Notes under the pieces: model-generated
Database searches by the model: none
The model's input: only the letters and a program-made list of their open reading frames with translations
What the model was told of the DNA's origin: nothing
Translations under genes and position numbers: made by a program
Part shown: positions 32,467 to 39,686 of the stretch, in pieces
Numbering within the stretch: position 1 is the stretch's first letter
Layout: every line of letters begins with the position of its first letter
Virus record (IMG/VR): IMGVR_UViG_3300020202_000021
Location: 1 to 47,774 of that record
DNA: 47,774 nucleotides
DNA from: a virus
Strand: one strand, 5' to 3'

Positions 32467-32723
32467 GCCCTGATGGTACTGGAGATCGACCCGTCTTGTC
32501 CCAGTCTTGTCCCAGAGACACGCTCAGGGTTGCAGTGTTGTCCGCAGGGTTGGAGGGGCACAGTCACAACCTATCCCGTAGCCCACTACACATCCCCGGG
32601 TCAAACGCAATACCGCAAACGACGTAGCTTGCCTACGCACCACAAGATACGCCATCTGCAGTATGGAGCTGGTGGACGTAGAGACCGATACTAGGAGTAC
32701 ACCAGCGAACAGAGAGGAACCAG
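32467..32723. promoter_or_regulatory. Divergent late/early intergenic region with weak late promoter
   Basis: 257 bp without a gene. On the minus strand TTGACC (32604-32599) is followed after 17-18 bp by CTACGG/TACGGG (about 32575-32581), a plausible but weak promoter for terL. It also holds a tandem 11-mer (32493-32514), two CAGGGTTG copies (about 32525 and 32545) and, near its right end, the leader ACACCAGCGAACAGA (32699-32713), also found before the 6130 gene. Confidence 0.4.
32493..32514. repeat. Tandem 11-bp repeat GTCTTGTCCCA x2
   Basis: Two perfect adjacent copies (32493-32503 and 32504-32514), 27 bp upstream of the terL start. The location suggests a packaging (pac) recognition site or an operator for the late promoter. 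No third copy was seen nearby. Confidence 0.8.
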
Positions 32724-33017
32724 ATGAGCCGCATCAGCCACCTTCAGCCCTACCAGCTTCACATCATGCGCAACGCCTGTAAGCACGACGGAGTACCCGA
32801 GCTCGCCAAGCACTGCTGGAAGAACGCTCCCGAGCCGGCCGAGTGCGAGATGGTGCGGATCGCCTCTGCCCTTGACACATACGCCACGATCAACTTCGCT
32901 GGGGGCGAAGCCCTCCACCTCGCCAAGCTGCTTCGTTCGATGGCAATGGGCGCCAAGTGGTCCACCATCGACCTCGGATTCCCTGGACACCCCGACGTTC
33001 GCAACGTGCTCGTCTAG
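32724..33017 (+). CDS. Hypothetical protein
   Basis: A 97-residue soluble protein (MSRISHLQPYQLHIMRNACK... VLV), mixed helix with Cys residues at about 19, 31 and 41. The RBS AGAGAGG lies 7 nt before the ATG. It is a single-gene rightward unit between a divergent promoter region and a terminator. Its upstream leader resembles that of the 6130 regulator gene, so the two may be co-regulated. Family not recognised. Confidence 0.6.
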   Translation: MSRISHLQPYQLHIMRNACKHDGVPELAKHCWKNAPEPAECEMVRIASALDTYATINFAGGEALHLAKLLRSMAMGAKWSTIDLGFPGHPDVRNVLV

Positions 33018-33041
33018 ACCCTCCACCGCTGGTGGGGCGAT

Positions 33042-33064
33042 GGGGACCCTTCGGGGTCCTCTTT
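33042..33064 (+). terminator. Intrinsic terminator with TTCG tetraloop
   Basis: GGACCC (33044-33049), TTCG loop, GGGTCC (33054-33059), followed by TCTTT. A perfect 6-bp stem with a stable tetraloop lies 25 nt after the stop at 33017. It separates convergent genes and may act in both directions. Confidence 0.65.
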
Positions 33065-33069
33065 CGCGT

Positions 33070-33435
33070 CTAGGCGTCGACCACCTGCAGCCCCGCCTCT
33101 GTCTTGACGACCTGACCCTTGAAGGACGGATCCACCGTCACCTGCAGGGGGATGGAGTCGTTCACGTCGTTGGGCACGTCCAGCACTCGGGAGCCGGCCC
33201 ACTTCGACTCGACGTGCTCCCGCTTGTCGGCCTCGGCCACGTCCCAGTGCTCGATGATCTCGCCGCCCTCGGGGGCCCTGGCAGCTCCTACCTCGATCAC
33301 CTTGCGCTTGGGGGCCGGAGCTCCCTGGGCCTCGTCGATGAGCGTCTGGTCCGTCTGGACGTCTGTGGGGGGCACCAGGCCCTCGCTCTGGCCTCGCTGC
33401 ACCAGCTCCGGGCTCTCGTCCTTCTTGGTTGCCAT
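33070..33435 (-). CDS. Hypothetical acidic protein
   Basis: A 121-residue protein (MATKKDESPELVQRGQSEGL...) with a charged, probably disordered N-terminal half. The C-terminal half (KWAGSRVLDVPNDVNDSIP, then QVTVDPSFKGQVVKTEAG) is strand-rich. No family recognised. It is the last of three small leftward genes that begin near the AT-rich island, and it ends against the terminator at 33042. Confidence 0.55.
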   Translation of the reverse strand: MATKKDESPELVQRGQSEGLVPPTDVQTDQTLIDEAQGAPAPKRKVIEVGAARAPEGGEIIEHWDVAEADKREHVESKWAGSRVLDVPNDVNDSIPLQVTVDPSFKGQVVKTEAGLQVVDA

Positions 33436-33469
33436 GCGGGCCTCCTCGTCGATTGTGGGCCCACTCAGT

Positions 33470-33613
33470 CTACGGGACCAAGCGAGCGACGGCGAGGCCC
33501 ACGATGAGGACCAGGATCAGCGGGATGGTAGCCCACGCATGGAACAGAGCCAAGGCGAGCAGGGCCACAATGCCCACCGCTATGGCGATCCAGGCTCCGG
33601 GGCTCAGTCGCAT
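33470..33613 (-). CDS. Small two-helix membrane protein
   Basis: A 47-residue product, MRLSPGAWIAIAVGIVALLA then LALFHAWATIPLILVLIVGL, with two closely spaced membrane helices and a short charged end. ATG 33613 is chosen; an earlier in-frame start at 33691 would add a non-hydrophobic leader. Membrane location is clear, function is not. Confidence 0.5.
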   Translation of the reverse strand: MRLSPGAWIAIAVGIVALLALALFHAWATIPLILVLIVGLAVARLVP

Positions 33614-33712
33614 GGCCCTATTGTGCCGTATCTCGGCTCTCCAAGGGCTTTCTCGTCGGTTCTGGGGGCAATGAGCGGGGTCTGAGGGCACGCACGCGGG
33701 GAGTCCGGCCCG

Positions 33713-34030
33713 TCAAAAGTCTCTGTAGCGCTTCCAAGCCCTCGTCAGACTGTCATTCGGCGGCACCTGTCTCAGCCCCAGCTCCCGCATAACCGATATG
33801 AGTTCGTCCGCGAGAGAAGCCCGGATCGCGACTGCGTAGAGTGCAAGCTCGTGCCGGGACACCGGACAACCAGCCAGCTCGGCGACAAGGTCCAACACAT
33901 CCTGTTCCGGTCCAATCAGTCTCCCTGTCCATGCGCCGATCACAGCTGCTTGTCTCGAAGTCAACCGGTTCCACACTGGTTCCAGCCAAGACTCAAGCGG
34001 AGTTGGCACGTCCGCCTCTGTGGGGTCCAT
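33713..34030 (-). CDS. Hypothetical helical protein
   Basis: A 105-residue protein (MDPTEADVPTPLESWLEPVW...). Residues 22-45 (LTSRQAAVIGAWTGRLIGPE) and 55-90 are helical and could contain an HTH-like unit, but no convincing match is visible. GGAGGGG lies about 9 nt before the ATG. It is the first leftward gene after the AT-rich island and may be expressed from within it. Confidence 0.55.
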   Translation of the reverse strand: MDPTEADVPTPLESWLEPVWNRLTSRQAAVIGAWTGRLIGPEQDVLDLVAELAGCPVSRHELALYAVAIRASLADELISVMRELGLRQVPPNDSLTRAWKRYRDF

Positions 34031-34076
34031 CGCCGATACCCCTCCTTATGTCGTCTTCCAGATAGTGGAAATTCCT

Positions 34077-34267
34077 CAACCGTCGGCCAACCGTCGGCAG
34101 AGTGTCAGCGTCGGCATAGGTATGAGAATCCCAGACTGTGAATAAACCTGTTTATAAGTATCTACACTATATGTGTGAGGGTTCATTGGACCTATTTAAT
34201 CTATATTACCGTTTTTTCCTAGGACCTTTTTCATTCTCTTTGCCGACACTGCCGACGTTTTGCCGAC
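34077..34267. other. AT-rich island flanked by GTCGGC/GCCGAC repeats: candidate replication origin
   Basis: Left flank: a perfect tandem 11-mer CAACCGTCGGC (34077-34087, 34088-34098) and a third GTCGGC at 34110-34115. Right flank: GCCGAC at 34242, 34251 and 34262, the inverse orientation. The 125 bp between are strikingly AT-rich for this genome and hold a palindrome ATAAAC-CT-GTTTAT (34142-34155). Iteron-like repeats around an unwinding element, next to the primase-helicase gene, suggest an origin. A complex promoter/operator is the main alternative. Confidence 0.5.
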
Positions 34268-34273
34268 GGTCGG

Positions 34274-36706
34274 TCACTTCACAAGAACGTACATGTACGA
34301 ATCTTTACGCTGTCCGGGCTCTTTCCGGATTGTCCCTCTTGAGATGAGTACCGCCAGCGTCTCCGTAGCTTCCCGCCCTCTCGCATGGCTGAGCGGGCCT
34401 CGCATCAGGTCTCGCTCCGTAGCCTGCCCGCCGTGTTTTTCGAGATGCCGGAGCACGGCTCGCTCGAGCGCCGGGGAAGCCACGATGTACGTTTTCACCG
34501 GTAGCACGTCGCCCATGAACAGGTCCCGGGCCTGCTCGGCGTAGAAGGCCCACAAGTCCTCAGCCCGGTCCACGCCAGCCGACGTCAGCCCGTATTCGCC
34601 CCCACACACCTCCCACATCGCTGACAGCACGATGGCGATGCGGGCAAGGTGGGTCTGACCCTTCCCGAAGTACCCTTCGAGCTCCTCCGGTGCGTCTCGC
34701 TCAAGGTCGATCGCGCGCTGTCTGGCCTCCGTGAGACACCCGGGTACCTCGCAGACGACCTCAGCCTCCTTGAGCTCGTACAGGGCCCGCACGATGCCCT
34801 CCCACGTCCCCCGCACGTTGCGAGGCACGTCCGGGGTGTCGGCCGCCACCGGCACCTTGGGCAGCACGCAGTACAGGAACCGCTCAGCCAGCCCGTCCCG
34901 CACTGCTGTGAGTCCGGCGAACACGTCCGGCTGCACGCCGCCGATCACCGACACGCAGGGATTCTCGACCACGATCCGCTTGCGTGAGACCCGGAACACA
35001 TCGAGCAGGTCCCCGTTCCATGCCTCCACCCACCGCTGCCGGTCGTTGCCCTTCCCGCCCTTGTACTGCCCCATCGAGTTGAGCCAGCCCACGAGCTCGT
35101 CGGCCACCATGACCACGCCTCGCGGGTGGGCCTTGAGCGCCAGCGCGAGCACCTCCGTCGTGACGTCCTTCATCAGTGGCGATTCCAGTTGTGGCTCCGG
35201 CGTCTTGCCCGGCGTCTCCTCCCACAGCTCATGCTCACGCTGCCAGGATGCCGCCCGTTCCTTGTGGATTGCCTCAAGGGGTGCCTTGGCGGCCCGCAGC
35301 GCCGGTGACTTCCGTCGGCTCACGTCCCCCACCAGCCCCGCGTAGATCCCCGGCCGCTCGATCCACCCGCCTTCGCCCTTCACGTCGAGCCAACGTGTCC
35401 GACCGATCACCGATGCCGCTACCGCCAACACGCACGTCCCGACCGCCTCTGGCGCCACACACACGCTCGAGGCCGTCTGCTCGATGAACTCGGCTACCTG
35501 CCCCGGCCACACTCCCAGCGGGTACTCGACATGAGGCCGCGCGCCATTGGGGGACGGCACGGTCGGTGTCCGCTCTGCTACAGTGATCTCACCAGAGTCC
35601 CCCTCTGAGCTGTTTGAGAGCCCCTTTCCCCGGGGGCTCTCTCTCTTGTCCGGGGGCCGTTCCGGGATGTCATCCAATGTTGTAAAGGTGGTCCCAATCG
35701 CTTTCGAGGTCACGTTCTCGTTCGATGTCGTCGTACTCCTCGTCCCAGAGCTCGCCCCATCCGTCGCATGTGGAACATCCGCTCCCGAATCCGTCGCAAT
35801 CTGGGCATGGGATGTCTGCCATTGCTCACTCCTCTCTGGTATCTGCCTCGGCTGCCGCTTCCCCGCTTCAAGCCCTGATCGGATCGTGGCCGCTCCCTTT
35901 CGCATGCCCGGTCCATTGCCAGGCTCAAGAGCATCCCACGCATCAAGAAGGGCTCTCACGACGACTGACTCTGGTAGTGCTCCGGCTCCCACCAGTTGTC
36001 CTAGCGCGAAGGCCGCCGTGTTGAGTGTGTCGTTCTGCGCCCCGTCGCCGGCATCAAGCACTCGTTGCACTTCGCCATTGAGGGCTGCGCGGGCATACGC
36101 TTCCACGCTCTCTGGTGTTCTGATCGTGGGCACTATGGGTTTCGGAGGAGCCTCATACGGCCGCTCTCGCACCAGCTCCACCAGCCACGCCGGTGCATCG
36201 GCAATCGGGACCGCCTCGTCCACCCACTCGTAGACCGCCCCCGACGCGTGCTCTGAAGGGGGCGCCAGCACGTAGCCCCCGTCCCCCCGTACGTCGAGCT
36301 CCGGCCCCACCTTCGACCGGTTGCGGACCGTGACTCCATCGGGCACCCAGAACCACAGATGTACGCCCCGGCCGGTGCGGACCATCTTCGTGACAGGCAG
36401 TTCCCGCTCCTTCAGGAACTCCCAGCCCGCCTCTCCGTCCACGTCGACGACGAACATCCCATCGCCCGTTCGGACCCCGATGTTCGCCTCCGGCCACTTC
36501 GCCCACCAGGCCATGACCTGCGCCGGGTCCGAGGTGGCATCGTGCAGCCCGTTCTTCGTCCGCGGGTGCTTGGCGGCCGTCTTCGTCTGCGGGTAGAAAC
36601 ACAGCGGATCCCCGCAGGAGCATCGGCCGTCCCCGGCGTGATGATGGAGTGGGAAGACCAGCCACCCGCCTAGAGCGAGCCCCAAGGCCGCCTCCGGTCG
36701 GCTCAC
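34274..36706 (-). CDS. Primase-polymerase / DUF3987 helicase fusion
   Basis: A replication protein of 810 residues. N-terminal Prim-Pol: ALGGWLVFPLHHHAG, NGLHDATSD, WWAKWPEANIGVRTGDG, catalytic VVDVD (D88, D90) and RGVHLWFW (H116). A CSCGDPLC zinc knuckle (29-36) is inserted in the first loop. After a Ser/Thr-rich linker (about 290-390) comes a DUF3987 ATPase: GVWPGQVAEF, a Walker-A-like GDVSRRKSPA (460-469), and Walker B VVMVADE (531-537). The C-terminus has a winged-helix look (HLEKHGGQATERDLMRG). GTG 36706 overlaps the methyltransferase stop (GTGA). Likely initiates phage DNA replication. Confidence 0.85.
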   Translation of the reverse strand: MSRPEAALGLALGGWLVFPLHHHAGDGRCSCGDPLCFYPQTKTAAKHPRTKNGLHDATSDPAQVMAWWAKWPEANIGVRTGDGMFVVDVDGEAGWEFLKERELPVTKMVRTGRGVHLWFWVPDGVTVRNRSKVGPELDVRGDGGYVLAPPSEHASGAVYEWVDEAVPIADAPAWLVELVRERPYEAPPKPIVPTIRTPESVEAYARAALNGEVQRVLDAGDGAQNDTLNTAAFALGQLVGAGALPESVVVRALLDAWDALEPGNGPGMRKGAATIRSGLEAGKRQPRQIPERSEQWQTSHAQIATDSGADVPHATDGASSGTRSTTTSNENVTSKAIGTTFTTLDDIPERPPDKRESPRGKGLSNSSEGDSGEITVAERTPTVPSPNGARPHVEYPLGVWPGQVAEFIEQTASSVCVAPEAVGTCVLAVAASVIGRTRWLDVKGEGGWIERPGIYAGLVGDVSRRKSPALRAAKAPLEAIHKERAASWQREHELWEETPGKTPEPQLESPLMKDVTTEVLALALKAHPRGVVMVADELVGWLNSMGQYKGGKGNDRQRWVEAWNGDLLDVFRVSRKRIVVENPCVSVIGGVQPDVFAGLTAVRDGLAERFLYCVLPKVPVAADTPDVPRNVRGTWEGIVRALYELKEAEVVCEVPGCLTEARQRAIDLERDAPEELEGYFGKGQTHLARIAIVLSAMWEVCGGEYGLTSAGVDRAEDLWAFYAEQARDLFMGDVLPVKTYIVASPALERAVLRHLEKHGGQATERDLMRGPLSHARGREATETLAVLISRGTIRKEPGQRKDSYMYVLVK

Positions 36707-37350
36707 GACGCCACCGCCATCAACCGGGTACCGATCCATTCCGTGTAGGCCGGCGGAATGGCCTGACGGGCCTCCAAGGAGCTCATCCACCCGCAGCCCA
36801 TGGCATCGGCGTAGGCGCGTTCCCCCTTGTGCTCGAATGGCAGCAACCGGTCGTGTTGACAGGGCGGGACGAGCTCGAATCCACCCCAGGACGTGAGGAA
36901 CCACCGATGTCGGCGCACCCGCAGTCCGAACACCGAGCCGCAGAGCACGAAGTCGGGCACCATCGGTGCGTAGGGCACGTTCTCCACCACCCACGGAGCT
37001 CCGTACGCCCTCAGTCGTTCAACTGTAGGCACAAGCAGGTCCGGGTGGTTCTCGGCGTTCCCACGCCATCTGGTGACCGGCGCGTAACGTTGGCACGGCG
37101 GTGACGCATGGACCGCCTCGGCCCCCTCAAGTCCGAACGTGAGCGCGTCTCCCTTCACGAACACGTCCCCGGCGTACCGTGGTTGGGCCTTGATGTCCAC
37201 CCCCACCACGAAGAACCCCGCCTGCTGGTATCCCCGGGCAGCCCCGCCGGGTCCGCAGAACAGATCGACGAGGACGGGCTTCCCCCCCGTGTCCACACCC
37301 TCGAGCGCGTCGAGGCAGCACGAAGTCCCGCCCCCTTCCTGAGCCCCCAC
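36703..37350 (-). CDS. C5-cytosine DNA methyltransferase
   Basis: A compact 215-residue enzyme. Motif I is DLFCGPGG (29-36), followed by the AdoMet-binding acidic residue in GVDI (51-53), motif IV SPPCQ (83-87) with the catalytic Cys, motif VI VVENV (121-125) and motif VIII RRHRWF (146-151). It is shorter than stand-alone cellular C5 methylases, as is usual in phages. No restriction enzyme lies beside it, so it probably protects phage DNA or tunes replication. GTG start, 4 nt after the stop of the RHH gene. Confidence 0.85.
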   Translation of the reverse strand: MGAQEGGGTSCCLDALEGVDTGGKPVLVDLFCGPGGAARGYQQAGFFVVGVDIKAQPRYAGDVFVKGDALTFGLEGAEAVHASPPCQRYAPVTRWRGNAENHPDLLVPTVERLRAYGAPWVVENVPYAPMVPDFVLCGSVFGLRVRRHRWFLTSWGGFELVPPCQHDRLLPFEHKGERAYADAMGCGWMSSLEARQAIPPAYTEWIGTRLMAVAS

Positions 37351-37354
37351 CGGT

Positions 37355-37555
37355 CTACGCGCTTCGGCGAGCCTGGGCCCGCTCCAACCGGCTCAGACGG
37401 CTCTCGATGGCCTGCTCCACGAACAGCGAGGCCGAGCGCATCCCGAGGGCCTTGGCGGCCTTCTGGGCTCGTCGCCACGTCGAGAGCCTGATGTAGAGCT
37501 GGGTCCGATGGATCGGGTCCACGTCCTCTGACAGGTTCACTTCCTGAGAATCCAT
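37355..37555 (-). CDS. Ribbon-helix-helix DNA-binding protein
   Basis: A 66-residue protein. IHRTQLYIRLSTWRRAQKAA, then ALGMRSASLFVEQAIESRL, is a strand followed by two helices, as in CopG/Arc repressors. AGGAGG lies 6 nt before the ATG. It is the first gene of the leftward replication operon and directly faces the divergent promoters at 37587-37624, so it probably autoregulates and may also control the early region. Confidence 0.75.
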   Translation of the reverse strand: MDSQEVNLSEDVDPIHRTQLYIRLSTWRRAQKAAKALGMRSASLFVEQAIESRLSRLERAQARRSA

Positions 37556-37586
37556 TCATATCCTCCTAGATGTTGCGAACGTCTGC

Positions 37587-37624
37587 ATCATAACATTGCA
37601 GAGACATCCCGGGGGCGCTATAGT
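37587..37624. promoter_or_regulatory. Back-to-back divergent promoters (replication operon / early region)
   Basis: Rightward: TTGCAG (37596-37601), 17-bp spacer, TATAGT (37619-37624). Leftward: an extended -10, TGTTATGAT (37595-37587), without a good -35. The two abut, so a single bound protein could block both. The adjacent ribbon-helix-helix protein is the obvious candidate. Confidence 0.65.
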
Positions 37625-37668
37625 GGGGCCACAAGCATGAGCCACCCGACCCGAGGAGAGCAACCCTG

Positions 37669-37839
37669 ATGGCCCATGAAATCCGCATCACGATCAGCGT
37701 TGGTCCGGAGGACAACATCCTGGGGCACGATGAAGTAGCTATCGTCCACCACGTCGAGCAGATGGGCGCGTTGGCCCTGCAGGAGGCCATTGAGGCGGCT
37801 GTAGACCGAGCCTTCACCGCCTACGACTCAGCGGCCTGA
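37669..37839 (+). CDS. Small early protein
   Basis: A 56-residue protein starting MAHEIRITISVGPEDNILGH and continuing with a helix (GALALQEAIEAAVDRAF). GAGGAGAG lies about 9 nt before the ATG. It is the first product of the strong rightward promoter at 37596 and is followed by a hairpin, so it may be made in greater amounts than downstream genes. Family unknown; it could be a host-takeover peptide. Confidence 0.6.
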   Translation: MAHEIRITISVGPEDNILGHDEVAIVHHVEQMGALALQEAIEAAVDRAFTAYDSAA

Positions 37840-37849
37840 CCAATCCAAA

Positions 37850-37887
37850 AGGCCCCCGTCCCTCGACGCAACCGAGAGCGGGGGCCT
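37850..37887 (+). terminator. GC hairpin, probable partial terminator
   Basis: AGGCCCCCG (37850-37858) pairs perfectly with CGGGGGCCT (37879-37887), with an inner CTCG/CGAG stem. No T-tract follows, so it probably attenuates or protects the upstream transcript's 3' end. Confidence 0.45.
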
Positions 37888-37910
37888 GAGCCAAGCTATA
37901 GGAGGTAGCC

Positions 37911-38159
37911 ATGGCCCGTGAGCAGGATCGTACACCTGAGCAGGTAGCCCAAGATGCCATCGAGGCAGCTGCGGAAGCCCTGCATCGTGTGGATTCAGTC
38001 TATTACGTCGAGCAGGCCGAGATTGCTATAAAAGCATGGCTCAACGCCATCGGCCTCACCGACGCCGCTCTCTACCATCTGCTGGCAGTAGGCACCATCG
38101 CTGATCTAGAGAACAAAAATCGCTGGGTGGCTGCCATCCGGGAGGTGCAGGACCGATGA
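37911..38159 (+). CDS. Hypothetical early protein
   Basis: An 82-residue, mostly helical protein (MAREQDRTPEQVAQDAIEAA... IREVQDR). A strong AGGAGG lies 5 nt before the ATG. The stop overlaps the next ATG (ATGA). No recognised family. Confidence 0.6.
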   Translation: MAREQDRTPEQVAQDAIEAAAEALHRVDSVYYVEQAEIAIKAWLNAIGLTDAALYHLLAVGTIADLENKNRWVAAIREVQDR

Positions 38160-38428
38160 GCGAAGCCACCGTGAAGGCCCTCACCGACCGCATCCGAGAC
38201 GCCCTCAACGAGTCCGGCATCCTCCGAGAGCTCGACAACGAGCAGGTCTACGAAGCCGCTCGCGTGGCAGCCCAGACCATTGAGGCCACCGGCGCCATCG
38301 TGGCAGCTATCCCTGAGGGCTACGCCAAGGTATACGGACATCTTGTGAGGTTAGAGCCGTTTGGAGCGCAACCTACGCGGGCTCCTATACCTATCTACTT
38401 CCGCATCGTGGAAGCGGTGTCCTCATGA
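38156..38428 (+). CDS. Hypothetical early protein
   Basis: A 90-residue protein: a helical N-terminal half (VKALTDRIRDALNESGILRE) and a short strand-rich C-terminal part (YAKVYGHLVRLEPFG). Coupled to both neighbours through ATGA overlaps. Family not recognised. Confidence 0.55.
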   Translation: MSEATVKALTDRIRDALNESGILRELDNEQVYEAARVAAQTIEATGAIVAAIPEGYAKVYGHLVRLEPFGAQPTRAPIPIYFRIVEAVSS

Positions 38429-38634
38429 ACCAGCCCATCGTCACCCTGACTCCCGACGCCGTCCCCTACCGGCCTCCCACCCTTGGTCCCAACGACACTG
38501 AGCGATGGGATCCCGATGTCTTTGTCGTCTACCGCCTCCCCCTGACCAATCGCCTCGGTGGTTACATCGATCTCAAGTCCGAGGCTCCCAAGCCCAACGG
38601 CACCAAGAAGCGCAAGCCCCGGAGGACGCCGTGA
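38425..38634 (+). CDS. Hypothetical early protein
   Basis: A 69-residue protein (MNQPIVTLTPDAVPYRPPTL...) with an extended, Pro-rich N-terminus and a very basic C-terminal tail (KKRKPRRTP) that might contact nucleic acid. Coupled by overlap to both neighbours. Unknown function. Confidence 0.55.
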   Translation: MNQPIVTLTPDAVPYRPPTLGPNDTERWDPDVFVVYRLPLTNRLGGYIDLKSEAPKPNGTKKRKPRRTP

Positions 38635-38948
38635 ATCCCGTAGACCTGATTGCGGAGAGTCTTGCCGACGACGACGGCCAGCCTGACCGCAAGGGCCATG
38701 AGCACTACCAGAGCCGAGCCCGCGGGGTTCTCTACATGCTCGTTGCCGCTGGGTTCCGAGTGGTTCACGACAGCGAGAAGAACGACCACATTGAGCCCCT
38801 CACCCTCAAGACCGAGGACGGCCGTCTCGTGAAGGTGAAGCCCTCCGCCGGGATCCATCACTGGGAGGGTGGCGACGAAGACGAGCCCCACATTTGTGAC
38901 CGCCGTTGCTCAACGCTCTACTGCATCGTGGAGGACCACGACCGATGA
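38631..38948 (+). CDS. Hypothetical early protein
   Basis: A 105-residue protein starting VNPVDLIAESLADDDGQPDR from a GTG overlapping the previous stop (GTGA). The C-terminus has HICDRRCSTLYC with three Cys and a His, a possible metal site. Mixed alpha/beta. Family not recognised. Confidence 0.5.
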   Translation: MNPVDLIAESLADDDGQPDRKGHEHYQSRARGVLYMLVAAGFRVVHDSEKNDHIEPLTLKTEDGRLVKVKPSAGIHHWEGGDEDEPHICDRRCSTLYCIVEDHDR

Positions 38949-39202
38949 CCACCCTAACTCTTATCGGCACCCGAGCCGTCTACATGAAGTGGGCCCCCAC
39001 CGTCCACCGCTGCGAAGGCTGCGGAGAGAAGATCGTCGGCAAGAAGGGCCGCCGCCCGGCCATCTGCTGCAACGTCCACGAAGCTGGTCGGTGGAACCGG
39101 GTCACGTACTTCCACCCGCCTTGCTACGACGATCGTTACGGTTCCGTTATCGACCGTGGTGCCCTTCCACCCAAGGCCCGATCGGGATGGACCCATGTAT
39201 GA
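38945..39202 (+). CDS. Zinc-binding small protein
   Basis: An 85-residue protein. VHRCEGCGEKIVGKKGRRP is followed by ICCN and a later HPPC, so CxxC, CC and HxxC groups could bind one zinc in a treble-clef-like core. The ATG overlaps the upstream TGA (ATGA). Function unknown. Confidence 0.55.
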   Translation: MTTLTLIGTRAVYMKWAPTVHRCEGCGEKIVGKKGRRPAICCNVHEAGRWNRVTYFHPPCYDDRYGSVIDRGALPPKARSGWTHV

Positions 39203-39587
39203 GCCCGCCACCATACCTACTGCTCCCCTCGTCTGGGCCATCCGCCGTCAGGCCGTCGCCAACGGCTACGTCGTTGACGTAGCTAGCGGAGGGCTACCCG
39301 GCATGGCCGGCTTCTGCGAGGCCGTGTTCGGCGACAAGGGCCTTGCTGCCACGCTGACGCATCTCCGTAAGATCAACCCCACTCGTGCCGATCGACTTGC
39401 CTGCGCCCTCCGGCTCCATCCCTATGAAATCTGGGGCGAGGCATGGCTGGTCCCCTTTTCCGAGGACGACGAGGTTGACGAGTGGGAGCACCAAGCAGCT
39501 GTGAGGGCTCAACGCCTCCGTGAGTACCACGCCGCAAAGAAGCGAGAGTCAGACGCCCGCAAACGGGAGCGAGCTGGCGCAGCGTGA
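39195..39587 (+). CDS. HTH-type DNA-binding protein
   Basis: A 130-residue protein starting MYEPATIPTAPLVWAIRRQA. Residues about 45-85 (DKGLAATLTHLRKINPTRAD, then LACALRLHPYEIWGEAW) resemble an Xre-type helix-turn-helix with the phage-typical IWGEAW end. The C-terminus is a long charged helix. It may be an early transcriptional regulator. The ATG overlaps the previous gene by 8 bp. Confidence 0.5.
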   Translation: MYEPATIPTAPLVWAIRRQAVANGYVVDVASGGLPGMAGFCEAVFGDKGLAATLTHLRKINPTRADRLACALRLHPYEIWGEAWLVPFSEDDEVDEWEHQAAVRAQRLREYHAAKKRESDARKRERAGAA

Positions 39588-39590
39588 GCT

Positions 39591-39651
39591 CTAGCGGGCC
39601 GGCGTGGGTGCCGGGATGGGGAACCGGCCCGACCCGGGGGGAACCCGCTAG
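39591..39651 (+). promoter_or_regulatory. Alternative nested hairpins upstream of ssb
   Basis: Outer arms CTAGCGGG (39591-39598) and CCCGCTAG (39644-39651) compete with inner arms CGGGCCGG (39595-39602) and CCGGCCCG (39624-39631), because both use the same GGG. The 99-bp gap before ssb holds no gene. Mutually exclusive perfect stems suggest an RNA switch, an attenuator, or an mRNA-stabilising leader. Confidence 0.5.
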
Positions 39652-39686
39652 TGCTCCCGAATCGCCAGACGAGAGAGGACGAGACC

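Noticed and set aside
34077-34115. Short direct repeats considered as a CRISPR array
   Set aside because: Repeat units are 11 bp or less with no spacers of uniform length and no cas genes.
34138-34347. Rightward 69-codon frame in the AT-rich island
   Set aside because: It starts in the repeat-flanked AT-rich region, lacks a ribosome site and runs into the antisense end of the primase gene. The region looks regulatory rather than coding.
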